Origin: Arenicola marina
Lineage: Eukaryota; Annelida; Polychaeta; Arenicolidae
Length of the DNA stretch: 64,000 bases
Assembly (NCBI GenBank): GCA_964019135.1
Contig: OZ025255.1
Coordinates: 25,149,708-25,213,707, forward strand
Direction: 5' to 3'
This document shows, one piece after another, positions 12,436 to 25,045 of the stretch. The position numbers were made by a program, and so were the translations under genes. The notes below the pieces were generated by a model that saw only the letters and a program-made list of their open reading frames with translations, searched no databases and was not told the DNA's origin. Every line of letters starts with the position of its first letter. Within the stretch, counting starts at the first letter, position 1.

Positions 12436-13605
12436 TTGCGCCGGGTACAGGCTGGTATATTGTCATTATATGGCGCCGGGTACAGGCTGGTATATTGTCA
12501 TTATATTGCGCTGGGTACAGGCTGGTGTATTGTTATTATATTGCGCCGGGTGCAGGCTGATGTATTGTCAATAATATTGCGCCCTGTAAGCTAGTGTATT
12601 GCCTTTCATATTGCGCCGTGTAGGCTGGTATATCGCCCATCACATTGCGCTGTTGGCTGGTGTATTGCCAAACATATTGCGCCGTTTAGGCTGGTGTATT
12701 GCCCATCACATTGCGCTGTTGGCTGGTGTATTGCCAAACATATTGCGCCGTTTAGGCTGGTGTATTGCCCATCATATTGCGCTGTGTAGGCTGGTGTATT
12801 GCCCATCATATTGCGCTGTGTAGGCTGGTGTATTGCCCATCATATTGCGCTGTGTAGGCTGGTGTATTGCCCATCATATTGCGCCGTGTAGGCTGGTGTA
12901 TTGCCCATCACATTGCGCTGTTGGCTGGTGTATTGCCAAACATATTGCGCCGTTTAGGCTGGTGTATTGCCCATCATATTGCGCTGTGTAGGCTGGTGTA
13001 TTGCCCATCATATTGCGCTGTGTAGGCTGGTGTATTGCCCATCATATTGCGCTGTGTAGGCTGGTGTATTGCCCATCATATTGCGCTGTGTAGGCTGGTG
13101 TATTGCGTATCATATTGCGCCGTGTAGGCTGGTGTATTTCCCATCATATTGCGCTGTTGGCTGGTGTATTGCCTATCATATTGCGCCGTGTAGGCTGGTG
13201 TATTGCCAATCAAATTGCGCTGTTGGCTGGTGCATTGCCTATCATATTGCGCCGTGTAGGCTGCTGTATTGCCCATCATATTGCGCTGTGTAGGCTGGTG
13301 TATTGCCTATCATATTGCGCCGTGTAGGCTGGTGTATTGCCAATCATTTTGCGCCGTGTAGGCTGGTGTATTGCCAATCATATAGCGCCGTGTAGGCTGG
13401 TGTATTACCAATCATATCGCGGTGTGAAGGCTGGTGTATTGCCCATCATATTGCACCGTGTAGACTGGTGCGTTGCCAATCATATTGCGCCGTGTAGGCT
13501 GGTGTATTGCTCACCATATTGCGCTGTTGGCTGGAGTATTGCCTATCATACTGCGCCGTGTAGGCTGGTGTATTGCGCATCATATTGCGCGGTGTAGGCT
13601 GGTGC
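12436..13605. repeat. 34-bp minisatellite, about 34 copies
   Basis: The unit contains GTGTAGGCTGGTGTATTGCC followed by CATCATATTGCGC. Shorter units (TTGCGCTGTTGGCTGG) are interspersed. Small length changes open short frames on both strands, none of which I call. It lies in the putative intron of the KFKR-repeat gene. Confidence 0.95.
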
Positions 13606-14400
13606 AGGACTGTCACAGTCCTCTTTCAAAAATGCTGTATTTTGCTTACAGTCACTGCAGGCATAGTACAACATTATTTCTCCTCAACCCAGTTCCCAGC
13701 CTCTTATAATTATCTCCCAGCCTTGTATCCCCAAGAGCGCAAACGATTTATAGGATTAGGGCATTACGCTTCTCACATGATTTACGCCGAAAGCAGACGC
13801 TTGTAATTAATGCAAGACAACCAAAGATCAGTAATACAGACATTACTACCCCGAAGACCACTATTACAAACCCTACTGCTATTCACTGCAATTACTGCAG
13901 GGATAGTGCGCGTCCAAAACAAATATCATCAATCGGCGGACCATTTTGTATGTCTTTGTATTTATATTTCAAAATTGGCGTTCCGTTGAAAATTCAAAAT
14001 TGATAGTTAAATGCGCAAATAATTCGTTTGGACTCGACTCGACGATTCGAAACGTAGGGCTGAGAATTCCATAGTCATATGAAGAATATATACTGGTAAC
14101 TTCAAAGAAATGTCCATAACGTTTAAAGGATCCCGCCTGGCGCAGAGCGTAGCGTCAATATTATAATATATAAACAGTGCATTGCTAAAGTTTCAAAATA
14201 TGCATACCTTGCAAAAAAGCTGTGTCCGTGCACCTCTGAAACAGCTGATGTGATGTCTTTAGATGCTTCAGTTGGCTATACAATCTCCATGCAACGCCAA
14301 CGTTACGTAGATCTGGATCCTAAATGAGAGTCCTACTTGGTCAAAGGCCTTTCGGATAACACAGCGGTGATTTCAAATGTCATGTGCTTTATGTAGCCAC
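13606..14400. other. Intronic unique sequence, nothing identified
   Basis: AT-rich sequence between the 34-bp array and the Cys-rich exon. I see no further exon or repeat. Confidence 0.4.
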
Positions 14401-14549
14401 CTGGCGCGGTAATTCGAGTCGGTCTCCAGTCAGACGCCTGTGGCGAGCGAGAGGTGAGACACAACAAACAGAAGAAGGGGCCCCGAAGGCGTTAGGAGGC
14501 GTCCTGCATTGGTCACATCGGAGGCAAGTCGCGGTTATCGGTGGCTGAG
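14401..14549 (-). CDS. Probable upstream Cys-rich exon of the KFKR-repeat gene
   Basis: A minus-strand block of 149 bp follows the acceptor TATGCGTTGCAG and ends at CGCCAG|GTGGCT. It enters in phase 1 and leaves in phase 0, which is the entry phase of the exon at 10221. It codes for about 49 residues with a TCLRCDQC motif and a CC pair, echoing the LRCKRCNRC of the next exon. If joined, the intron is 4.2 kb and contains two minisatellites and one dispersed repeat. The link rests on phase, strand and cysteine style only. The first exon of the gene was not found; nothing convincing is visible upstream to 18.8 kb. Confidence 0.45.
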
Positions 14550-15014
14550 CTGCAACGCATAAACATATAGGTGGGGACTTCACCGCTTGGCGCGGGTTTC
14601 TATTTACACCTGTCACCGTTGAAAATAGGCCTCAAACCGTTGCAAAGGTTTACTTATTAAACGATGAACCGTGTGTGCGTAACTCTTGGTAAGGCTCAGC
14701 CAGGGCAGCACGGCGCCTCGCTCCAGCGCTGTTCTGAGGTCAAGGCATACAAGGGGCAAAATAACAGCCTGGCAAAATGAGGGAGCAGGGTGGCAGGGTG
14801 AGACCAGAGCAGACCCGGATCTATCTTGTTAATAATAGCCGGTGAGTGGCGCCCAGGCGCTCGTCTCGGAGGAGGGCGGTTATAACCGTCTCATTGTACA
14901 TTGGCAAGGTGCCAAGAGGAAACATTGGTTATGTCTTTCCACCATCGGGGTTGGTCAAGTTTTTTTTTATGACCGGGAAGTGGTTAAGGCGGAAACCGCT
15001 GACCGCCAAAGGGA

Positions 15015-15130
15015 GGGGGGGGGGTGGAGTAGGGGAGGGAGGGGGGGGGGGTGGAGTAGGGGAGGGAGGTGGTGGGGCATGGCCTGGGTGCCGGTGTGTG
15101 TGCGGGGGTGGGGGGGGGGGGCGGGGGGCG
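15015..15130 (+). repeat. G-rich purine tract with G-quadruplex potential
   Basis: Two tandem copies of about 39 bp alternate long G runs with GTGGAGTAGGGGAGGGAG, followed by more G runs broken by T and C. At least eight runs of three or more G lie close together. The long Gly/Trp-rich frames here follow from base composition. Confidence 0.7.
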
Positions 15131-16600
15131 CTGGGCGGTTTGGTGTATGCTTGCATACAAACTGTCCCCCGACTTTGCGCGATGGGCCTCAACAGGTCGT
15201 ATTTAACCAGGTTGCCCCACAACATAACGAGTGCCTTCGTCCGGTCGCGCTAACCGTGGCAGGCACGCTCCAATACAACAGCCTACAATACTAATATAGC
15301 AACCGCCAGAGGGAAACAAGTGTGTTAGAAATACAAAGACATATACTTAAATTTAACTAGGACGGGGTCCAGGGATATAATTTACCTGACAGCTATCTTT
15401 GAGTGCGTCATCTTGTGTCTACCCCCGTAAGTTTTTGTCAGAGGCTATCTATCAATGACAGTGGGCGGGAGGAGCCCAAGGAGAAAACGTAACGCCAATC
15501 TTGTTTCCAAAGAAAAGCCTTCGCCAAATGTAGTTAAATTTAGAAGCGATGACACACCGACCGGGCCTACGTGGTGTTTAGTCATCGGGAGCAGATATGT
15601 TGGGTATTTACAACGTACATGTTTATGTACTAGTTAAAAGACACGCTGGAGTGCATGCGCCAAAATAAATAATTAAGTTCAGTTGGCGAATGCATCAGAC
15701 AAAGTTCTTTAACCAGAAATTTAATGCTTGCCCACCGGGATGTCACCAAGAGTCTGGAAGGGTGGAGGCTCCATTTTTCACAATTCTGTGTCAAATGTCG
15801 ATTTTACGACCTTCCGTGTTGGTTTTGGCTAAGTTCAGGGTATTGTTTTTCTCTAAAATGCCACTATCTGTGTCAATGGAATTTTCTGAGAACAACCAAC
15901 TGTTATTCGGCAAGCTATATAGGCCCCTCTCAAAATTTATGCATGCGGCATCAGAACGAGGCTGCCCGCGCAGCAACGCGAAGCTTCTGTTGCAACATGG
16001 CGCACTGATGTGTTCTATCCTACTGTGTTAATGACAAGGCAAGGCCGACCGGTATCCTATCTGGATATTGCATGGTCTAGTGAAGTGACATGGAAACAAG
16101 ATGACCCTTCAAATCCCTCCTTGCCCAAGGCCAATGATAGTTACAATTTTGTTTGCTTGCTTTGTGTGATAGATTTTTTTTACCCTTGACCATAAAGAGT
16201 GAGGTATAGCGCACTGATAGACTCAACAGCAAACCACTCAGTTGCTCGATAAGAGCTAAATGAAGAAGTTCAATAATCATTTGATTAATTAAAGTGGCTA
16301 AAACTAAACGAGAAACACATAATTTAATGGCGTGTCCTATGTGTCAGTTGGTCTTATCTTAAATTAATGGGGCAGTCTCCACTTCCACCCAGTCACCTCT
16401 CTGGGGCTATCTCTTTCTTCGGGGGGTACTCCATGGAACGATGTGGTGGGGATATGTTAACATGTCATTCTGCATGTACTTACTATTCCTCTTCCTTACA
16501 GATTACGACTAGCATTCTGATTTGCTGGGAACAATTTACCAAAGACGATTTTAAATGGAGCGTTTGAAAGAAGACGCTAAAACGTAGTGTCGTTCCCTCC
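15131..16600. other. Unique sequence, no gene identified
   Basis: Short overlapping frames on both strands between 15690 and 16031 have no recognisable domain. The flanks show no repeat from elsewhere in the window. Confidence 0.4.
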
Positions 16601-16619
16601 AGACTTACGTTAGGTTTGG

Positions 16620-16880
16620 GTGCATAATAGAGTGAACATGGCTGTGGTTTATATCGTAGACAAACATCGTGCTTCAAACAAAATATATCAACATGATCAG
16701 GTGTACTTCTCAGGACATTGTAGGAACCACATACAAACACATACCACTGAAGCTGTCCAAGAGAAGCCTCAAGTGAAAGAGGTGCACAATGAGACTAAAG
16801 AAATCCCCCATAAAGAAATACAAGAACTTCAGTCAAACTTGGCTAAAAAGGAAAAACACATTGAATTGATAAAAAAATAA
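16620..16880 (+). CDS. Possible small Lys/Glu-rich coding block (weak)
   Basis: An open frame of 86 codons ends in a highly charged segment (VQEKPQVKEVHNETKEIPHK, then a Lys/Glu/Leu-rich tail) that could form a coiled coil. A possible acceptor, CATTGTAG, lies before it at about 16716-16723, so the coding part may be a terminal exon of roughly 50 residues. Upstream sequence at 16500-16600 also has a weak coding look. I recognise no family; it could be chance or a decayed element. Confidence 0.25.
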   Translation: MHNRVNMAVVYIVDKHRASNKIYQHDQVYFSGHCRNHIQTHTTEAVQEKPQVKEVHNETKEIPHKEIQELQSNLAKKEKHIELIKK

Positions 16881-17394
16881 GTCGTCATAGAGCGTTTTAG
16901 ACAATAGTATGATAATCTTTCATTACATCCTAATTATCCTGGGGCTCGAACCATTAGCACAGCATCTTCAGGTTGCAAGCTGATAAAGAACTCTTGCAAT
17001 ATATGCCTACAGTCGGCCTCCACTGCTTGAACTGTAATAATTAATAACAATAACTTTCTGTCATAAATTATAATGTAACATTAATGTATAATGTGAAGCA
17101 TTATTATTATTGCAATAGTATTATTTTGCAATTCAAATATCAATTGATCAAGCGTACATATCACTTATTGTTCGAAACGTCTCGTTCTGTTTCATTTTAT
17201 CACAAATCCTGGTGGCACTGATGCTAGCGGTTCCGTTATCTTTAATCAGAGTTTCCTGTGTCAACGTAATATTATAAGGGCGGATCTAAGGTCCAGGGGG
17301 TCCGGAGCCCCCACTTTTGAGGAAGAAGGCTATCTAGCCCCCCCCCCCCCCCCCCCTCCCCCATCCCCTCCTTTCAAATCTCAGATCTGCTCAC

Positions 17395-17645
17395 CCCCAT
17401 CGTTCCGGCCTTGACCCCCCCCCCCGCTGATCCCTGTGAGTCTCTGCACACCTCCATCGTTCAGGGCCTGCCCCCATCCCCCACTGTGAGTCTCTCTGCT
17501 CACCTCCATCGTTCAGGCCCTGACCCCCCGCCCCCCTTCCCTGTGAGTCTCTCTACACACCTCCATCGTTCAAGCCCTGCCCTCTCCGTGAGCCTCTCTG
17601 CTTACCTCCATCGTTCAGCGGCCCGCCCCCCCCCCCCCCCCGCCT
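17395..17645 (+). repeat. C-rich degenerate tandem repeat, about 50-60 bp, five copies
   Basis: Each unit holds CACCTCCATCGTTCAGGCC, then a variable poly-C stretch, then TGTGAGTCTCTCTG. Poly-C runs of 10-19 bases lie at about 17338-17356 and 17626-17641. The left flank, AGGGCGGATCTAAGGTCCAG near 17278, resembles one end of the hAT-like elements seen at 47.98 and 63.59 kb. Confidence 0.8.
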
Positions 17646-17699
17646 CCCTTCAGATCTGCTCCTGTATTATCTTCTGTTTTTGGCTCATGCGTCTTTCTG

Positions 17700-18830
17700 T
17701 GGTCAAGCGGGGCTACATACCGTTAAAAAGTCGGGCCTTGGCTCACTTTGACTCACATAAATGATATTGAAGCTTCAACCTTGCACCCTTTCGGTAAGAC
17801 GTGTCGAGTACTATGTCGTGCTAGGTACAAGGTCGCTGACAAAACCTTCACGTACATTCCTATCATTTAATTAAGGCTTGATCAACATGTTTCTTTGGAT
17901 ATTTAATGGCGCTGTACTCCTGCCATCTTTGTCCGAACACGAGTTCATATCAGCTCTATAAGACTGGGGTAAGTACTCTGGCTTATAACGACATTAATAC
18001 ACCATATACTATTAGATGGATAAACGGTACACCATAAGAAATGACTTTATTAAACAAATGATAGAAACGCTTTAATTATTATGGCTGTATGAAACCATTG
18101 CACCTAGGACACAATTCCACATTACAGTTAGGCGCCTCCAGTGAGAGACCGAGATTGAAATCCATCTCCCATCCCCCCACCCACCCCAGTCCCCGCCCTT
18201 TCTCGCAAAGTTGCGGCATCCGTTCCTGAGCAAACCATATTTCTATAGAGACGCACACAGTAAACACTTTTAATTATTTGTGGGACAAAACTACCGGTAT
18301 TACGCGTACAAGTGGTGTCCTTCATGCTTCGTCTGACATTGTTATCACGTTGACAAACAGATTCTGCTCGCGCACTGGCAAACACATTCGACACAGACCA
18401 GTTGTAAGCATAAAAAACTGCAAAAAACTGCATAAAACTCATCCGGCAGTCTGCATCCGTGCCTGCTTCTGGGTGAAAGAAAACTCTAGCAGCGCTCAAC
18501 ATCTATATAAAACAACTAGGACTTATATAAAACCTCGTCGACAGCCCACGCATGGCTTTTTCTAAAAGCTTTAAAGGTACTATTGCAACGAGAAGTGAAG
18601 AGCGGACTTGTGTAGTGACGTCACATTGATGTAAGTAGCGCAATAATTTATTTAAGTGAGTTTTGGCATGAAACACTACATAGTGTAACAAATCATGCAA
18701 GTCACTTCACTTGCTTGAACATTAACAATATATGAGCAAACTATTGTATTATGCATCGCTAGTATACACATGCCGTTAAAGTTGCCTATCGAGCTGTTTT
18801 GCTATTTGTGAATGTCGATTTTGCGCATAA
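17700..18830. other. Unique sequence, no gene identified
   Basis: Overlapping frames at 18079-18565 on both strands have no recognisable domain. A TGACGTCA palindrome lies near 18615 without an obvious transcription start. Confidence 0.4.
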
Positions 18831-18835
18831 GAACA

Positions 18836-21800
18836 CAAACCCTCAGTGTACGTATGTTGGCCGCGGCACCAGGATGACAGACAGGTCACGACCCTCAGTG
18901 TACGTATGTTGGCCGCGGCACCAGGATGACAGACAGGTCACGACCCTCAGTGTACGTATGTTGGCCGGGGCACCAGAATGACAGACAGGTCACGACCCTC
19001 AGTGTACGTATGTTGGCCGGGGCACCAGGATGACAGACAGGTCACGACCCTCAGTGTACGTATGTTGACGATGGCACCAGGATGACAGACAGGTTACGAC
19101 CCTCAGTGTACGTATGTTGGCCGCGGCACCAGGATGACAGACAGGTCACGACCCTCAGTGTACGTATGTTGGCCATGGCACCAGGATGACAGACAGGTCA
19201 CGACCCTCAGTGTACGTATGTTGGCCGCGGTACCTGGCTTACAGACAGGTCACGACCCTCAGTGTAGGTATGTTGGCCGGGGCACCAGGAAGACAGACAG
19301 GTTACGACCCTCAGTGTACGTATGTTGGCCATGGCACCAGGATAACAGACAGGTCACGACCCTCAGTGTACGTATGTTGGCCGCGGCACCAGGACGACAG
19401 ACAAGTCACGACCCTCAGTGTACGTATGTTGGCCGCGGCACCAGGATGACAGACAGGTTACGACCCTCAGTGTACGTATGTTGGCCGGGCCACCAGGATG
19501 ACAGACAGGTCACGACCCTCAGTGTACGTATGTTGGCCGCGGCACCAGGATGACAGACAGGTCACGACCCTCAGTGTGCGTATGTTGGCCATGGCACCAG
19601 GATGACAGACAGGTCACGACCCTCAGTGTACGTATGTTGGCCGCGGCACCAGGATGGCAGACAGGTCACGACCCTCAGTGTACGTATGTTGACGATGGCA
19701 CCAGGATGACAGACAGGTTACGACCCTCAGTGTACGTATGTTGGCCACGACACCAGGATGACAGACAGGTCACGACCCTCAGTGTACGTATGTTGGCCAT
19801 GGCACCAGGATGACAGACAGGTCACGACCCTCAGTGTACGTATGTTGGCCGCGGTACCAGGCTGACAGACAGGTCACGACCCTCAGTGTACGTATGTTGG
19901 CCGGGGCACCAGGATGACAGACAGGTTACGACCCTCAGTGTACGTATGTTGGCCATGGCACCAGGATAACAGACAGGTCACGACCCTCAGTGTACGTATG
20001 TTGGCCGCGGCACCAGGACGACAGACAAGTCACGACCCTCAGTGTACGTATGTTGGCCGCGGCACCAGGATGACAGACAGGTCACGACCCTCAGTGTACG
20101 TATGTTGGCCGCGGTACCAGGATGACAGACAGGTCACGACCCTCAGTGTACGTATGTTGGCCGCGGCACCAGGATGCTAGTCAGGTCACGACCCTCAGTG
20201 TACGTATGTTGGCCGCGGCACCAGGATGACAGACAGGTCACGACCCTCAGTGTACGTATGTTGGCCGCGGCACCAGGATGACAGACAGGTCACGACCCTC
20301 AGTGTACGTATGTTGGCCGCGGCACCAGGATGACAGACAGGTCACGACCCTCAGTGTACGTATGTTGGCCGCGGCACCAGGATGACAGACAGGTCATGAC
20401 CCTCAGTGTACGTATGTTGGCCGCGGCACCAGGATGCTAGTCAGGTCACGACCCTCAGTGTACGTATGTTGGCCGCAGCACCAGGATGACAGACAGGTCA
20501 CGACCCTCAGTGTACGTATGTTGGCCGCGGCACCAGGATGCTGGTCAGGTCACGACCCTCAGTGTACGCATGTTGGCCACGACACCAGGATGACAGACAG
20601 GTCACGACCCTCAGTGTACGTATGTTGGCCGCGGCACCAGGATGACAGACAGGTCACGACCCTTGGTGTACGTATGTTGGCCGCGGCACCAGGATGACAG
20701 ACAGGTCACGACCCTCAGTGTACGTATGTTGGCCGGGGCACCAGGATGACAGACAGGTCACGACCCTCAGTGTACGTATGTTGGCCGGGGCACCAGGATG
20801 ACAGACAGGTCACGACCCTCAGTGTACGTATGTTGGCCGCGGCACCAGGATGACAGACAGGTCATGACCCTCAGTGTACGTATGTTGGCCGCGGCACCAG
20901 GACGACAGACAGGTCACGACCCTCAGTGTACGTATGTTGGCCGCGGCACCAGGATGCTAGTCAGGTCACGACCCTCAGTGTACGTATGTTGGCCGCGGCA
21001 CCAGGATGACAGACAGGTCACGACCCTCAGTGTACGTATGTTGGCCGCGGCACCAGGATGACAGACAGGTCACGACCCTCAGTGTACGTATGTTGGCCGC
21101 GGCACCAGGATGACAGACAGGTCACGACCCTCAGTGCACGTATGTTGGCCGCGGCACTAGACATGTCACGACCCTCAGTGTACGTATGTTGGCGGGGGTA
21201 CCAGGATGACAGACAGGTCACGACCCGCAGTGTACGTATGTTGGCGGGGGCACCAGGATGACAGACAGGTCACGACCCTCAGTGTACGTATGTTGGCCGC
21301 AGCACCAGGATGACAGAAAGGTCACGACCTTCAGTGTACGTATGTTGGCCGCGGCACTAGACATGTCACGACCCTCAGTGTACGTATGTTGGCCACGACA
21401 CCAGGATGACAGACATGTCACGACCCTCAGTGTACGTATGTTGGCCGCGGCACTAGACATGTCACGACTCTCAGTGTACGTATGTTGGCCGCGGCACCAG
21501 GATGACAGACAGGTCACGACCCTCAGTGTACGTATGTTGGCCGCGGCACCAGGACGACAGACAGGTCACGACCCTCAGTGTACGTATGTTGGCCGCGGCA
21601 CCAGGATGCTAGTCAGGTCACGACCCTCAGTGTACGTATGTTGGCCGCGGCACCAGGATGACAGACAGGTCACGACCCTCAGTGTACGTATGTTGGCCGC
21701 GGCACCAGGATGACAGACAGGTCACGACCCTCAGTGTACGTATGTTGGCCGCGGCACCAGGATGACAGACAGGTCACGACCCTCAGTGCACGTATGTTGG

Positions 21801-23812
21801 CCGCGGCACTAGACATGTCACGACCCTCAGTGTACGTATGTTGGCGGGGGTACCAGGATGACAGACAGGTCACGACCCGCAGTGTACGTATGCTGGCGGG
21901 GGCACCAGGATGACAGACAGGTCACGACCCTCAGTGTACGTATGTTGGCCGCAGCACCAGGATGACAGAAAGGTCACGACCTTCAGTGTACGTATGTTGG
22001 CCGCGGCACTAGACATGTCACGACCCTCAGTGTACGTATGTTGGCCACGACACCAGGATGACAGACATGTCACGACCCTCAGTGTACGTATGTTGGCCGC
22101 GGCACTAGACATGTCACGACTCTCAGTGTACGTATGTTGGCCGCGGCACCAGGATGACAGACAGGTCACGACCCTCAGTGTACGTATGTTGGCCGCGGCA
22201 CCAGGATGACAGACAGGTCACGACCCTCAGTGTATGTATGTTGGCCGCGGCACTAGACATGTCACGACCCTCAGTGTACGTATGTTGGTCACGACACCAG
22301 GATGACAGACAGATCACGACCCTCAGTGTACGTATGTTGGCCGCGGCACCAGAATGACAGACAGGTCACGACCCTCAGTGTACGTATGTTGGCCGCGGCA
22401 CTAGACATGTCACGACCCTCAGTGTACGTATGTTGGTCACGACACCAGGATGACAGACAGATCACGACCCTCAGTGTACGTATGTTGGCCGCGGCACCAG
22501 AATGACAGACAGGTCACGACCCTCAGTGTACGTATGTTGGCCGCGGCACCAGAATGACAGACAGGTCACGACCCTCAGGGTACGTATGTTGGCCGCGGCA
22601 CTAGACATGTCACGACCCTCAGTGTACGTATGTTGGCCGCGGCACCAGGATGACAGACAGGTCACGACCCTCAGTGTACGTATGTTGGCCACGACACCAG
22701 GATGACAGACAGGTCACGACCCTCAGTGTACGTATGTTGGCCGCGGCACCAGGATGACAGACAGGTCACGAACCTCAGTGTACGTATGTTGGCCGCGGCA
22801 CCAGGATGCTAGTCAGGTCACGACCCTCAGTGTACGTATGTTGGCCACGACACCAGGATGACAGACAGGTCACGACCCTCAGTGTACGTATGTTGGCCGT
22901 GGCACCAGGATGCTAGTCAGGTCACGACCCTCAGTGTACGTATGTTGGCCACGACACCAGGATGACAGACAGGTCACGACCCTCAGTGTACGTATGTTGG
23001 CCGTGGCACTAGACATGTCACGACCCTCAGTGTACGTATGTTGGCCGCGGCACCAGGATGACTGACAGGTCATGACCCTCAGTGTACGTATGTTGGCCGC
23101 GGCACCAGGATGACAGACAGGTCATGACCCTCAGTGTACGTATGTTGGCCACGACACCAGGATGACAGACAGGTCACGACCCTCAGTGTACGTATGTTGG
23201 CCACGACACCAGGATGACAGACAGGTCACGACCCTCAGTGTACGTATGTTGGCCGTGGCACCAGGATGCTAGTCAGGTCACGACCCTCAGTGTACGTATG
23301 TTGGCCACGACACCAGGATGACAGACAGGTCACGACCCTCAGTGTACGTATGTTGGCCGCGGCACCAGGATGACTGACAGGTCATGACCCTCAGTGTACG
23401 TATGTTGGCCGCGGCACCAGGATGACAGACAGGTCATGACCCTCAGTGTACGTATGTTGGCCACGACACCAGGATGACAGACAGGTCACGACCCTCAGTG
23501 TACGTATGTTGGCCGCGGCACCAGGATGACAGACAGGTCACGACCCTCAGTGTACGTATGTTGGCCGCGGCACCAGGATGACAGACAGGTCACGACCCTC
23601 AGTGTACGTATGTTGGCCGCGGCACCAGGATGACAGACAGGTCACGACCCTCAGTGTACGTATGTTGGCCGCGGCACCAGGATGACAGACAGGTCACGAC
23701 CCTCAGTGTACCTATGTTGACCATGGCACCAGGATGCTAGACAGGTCACGACCTTCAGTGTACGTATGTTGGCCGGGGCACTAGACAGGTCACGACCCTC
23801 AGTGTACCCTCA
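18836..23812. repeat. 52-bp satellite, about 95 units, with 652-bp higher-order repeat
   Basis: The unit holds CAGTGTACGTATGTTGGCCG, then CGGCACCAGGATGACAGACA, then GGTCACGACCCT. Variants replace the middle with ATGCTAGTC, with CACGACACC, or with a shortened CACTAGACATGTCACGACC. A block at about 21027-21680 recurs at 21679-22332 with a 652-bp offset, including the same variant units, so it was copied as a block. Smaller block copies of about 148 and 200 bp follow at 22.15-22.7 kb. The edges decay into irregular units. Confidence 0.95.
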
Positions 23813-24019
23813 GTCTTGTTCCTGGCCCGTTTTGGGTAGTCGGACATTTTGTTTCTAATAAGCATTCGTGCATGACCTCTAGTCAACAACCAGTTTACAC
23901 TAAACAAGGTTCCTAATTGTACTCATCCTTGTGCCTTCCTGAAACTGTGTTAAACTTGCCGCATTGAGGCACGTACCCAACGTCCTTGGTTTTCGGTGGA
24001 GCTGATACCTCCAGCTGAT

Positions 24020-24372
24020 CCATTGCACTTGATAAGGGGGAGGGGGGGGGGGGCGAGGGCAAGGGAGGGTCGTGTTCCCAGATCACGAAGAAAAAATGTC
24101 TTTACTCCCCGGTCACGATGAATTGAAAACAGAACTCTCCGCACGCAATGGAACTGCGGATACACGATACTAAATTGACGATTTTTTCCATTCACGGTTA
24201 GTTAATATTAACATTCCCAGTTCACGATAAATGAAAATCCTTGATCACGGCGGTCGGCTAATACCCCATTCCCAGCTCACGAAGAATTATTTTCCTTATT
24301 CCCAGTTCACGGTGAAGTGAAAAGCCCGATCCCGAGGAACGCAAATAACCCTTACCCCCCCCCCCCCCCCCC
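24020..24372 (-). repeat. Dispersed repeat with poly-C/G ends, copy 3
   Basis: It is the longest copy of the family also at 1780, 2500 and 56055, in the opposite orientation. Blocks containing TCCCAGTTCACG or TCCCAGATCACG recur inside it. A G tract lies at its left edge (24037-24052) and a C tract of about 19 bases at its right edge. Confidence 0.75.
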
Positions 24373-24794
24373 TTTGATATAGCATGTTAACTTAATTTGT
24401 TTCATATGCCTCGCTTGAGCTGTGCTGTCCTGTGGCCTATTTTATCGTACATAATTTTGCCGACTACTGGGCTTAGACGGCTAAAATGGCCCATATGAAG
24501 CGCCATTTTGCCTTTAATTGAGTGTTGCCTCTCCGTTTGAGTAAAGCATGCGCGGTCTCAACCACTTAGTTTGTACGTAGAACGGCATTTTATGACACCA
24601 TAAAGCTGTCTTGCCATATAAACCCATAAAAACATCAGTTCAAACGACACCTTTTTTGTAAATGACACATCAAACTTACGTCGAAGGCCCGGCCCCCTCC
24701 CCACTCCACACTCGCATACTAAGACATGTGTGTGATCATAGAGGCGTAGGAATTCGGAGACAAGAACCTGATGGTCCACTTCCCTCCGCTCCAG

Positions 24795-24966
24795 TCTTAT
24801 AAACCTTCTCGGTCGTCGTCGACGAAGGGGGACGGGGGTGGCTGTATATGGCTGCAGGGCGCAGGGCATGAGAACAAGACGGGGGGAAGCCAACGGCGAC
24901 CTAGACGCAGAGGAAACGCGCGAAACCAGAGATCAGGGCCGCGATTTACGGATGACGAATATCTCC
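24795..24966 (+). CDS. Possible Arg/Gly/Ser-rich exon (weak)
   Basis: A 172-bp open block follows the pyrimidine-rich acceptor CCTCCGCTCCAG and ends at the donor TCTCC|GTAAGA. It reads SYKPSRSSSTKGDGGG, then an Arg-rich part (RRPRRRGNARNQ), then RFTDDEYLR. The composition resembles a disordered nucleic-acid-binding linker, but no domain is present and partner exons were not found. The opposite strand is also open here, so the call is weak. Confidence 0.28.
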
Positions 24967-25045
24967 GTAAGAAAGCCATGATTGGAGTTCTATAATTTGT
25001 AGGAAGGACACTTGGGTATTATATGAATCGGTAAAGCAGCGTTAT

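Noticed and set aside
14842-15294. Gly/Trp-rich frames on the plus strand and a Pro-rich frame on the minus strand
   Set aside because: They arise from the G-rich purine tract. No domain or splice-flanked structure is present.
18079-18267. Possible further Cys-containing exon of the KFKR-repeat gene
   Set aside because: It has a few Cys, but no good acceptor and donor in a matching phase, so the link could not be supported.
18836-23812. CRISPR-like appearance of regular repeats
   Set aside because: The whole unit repeats without unique spacers, and the DNA is clearly animal.
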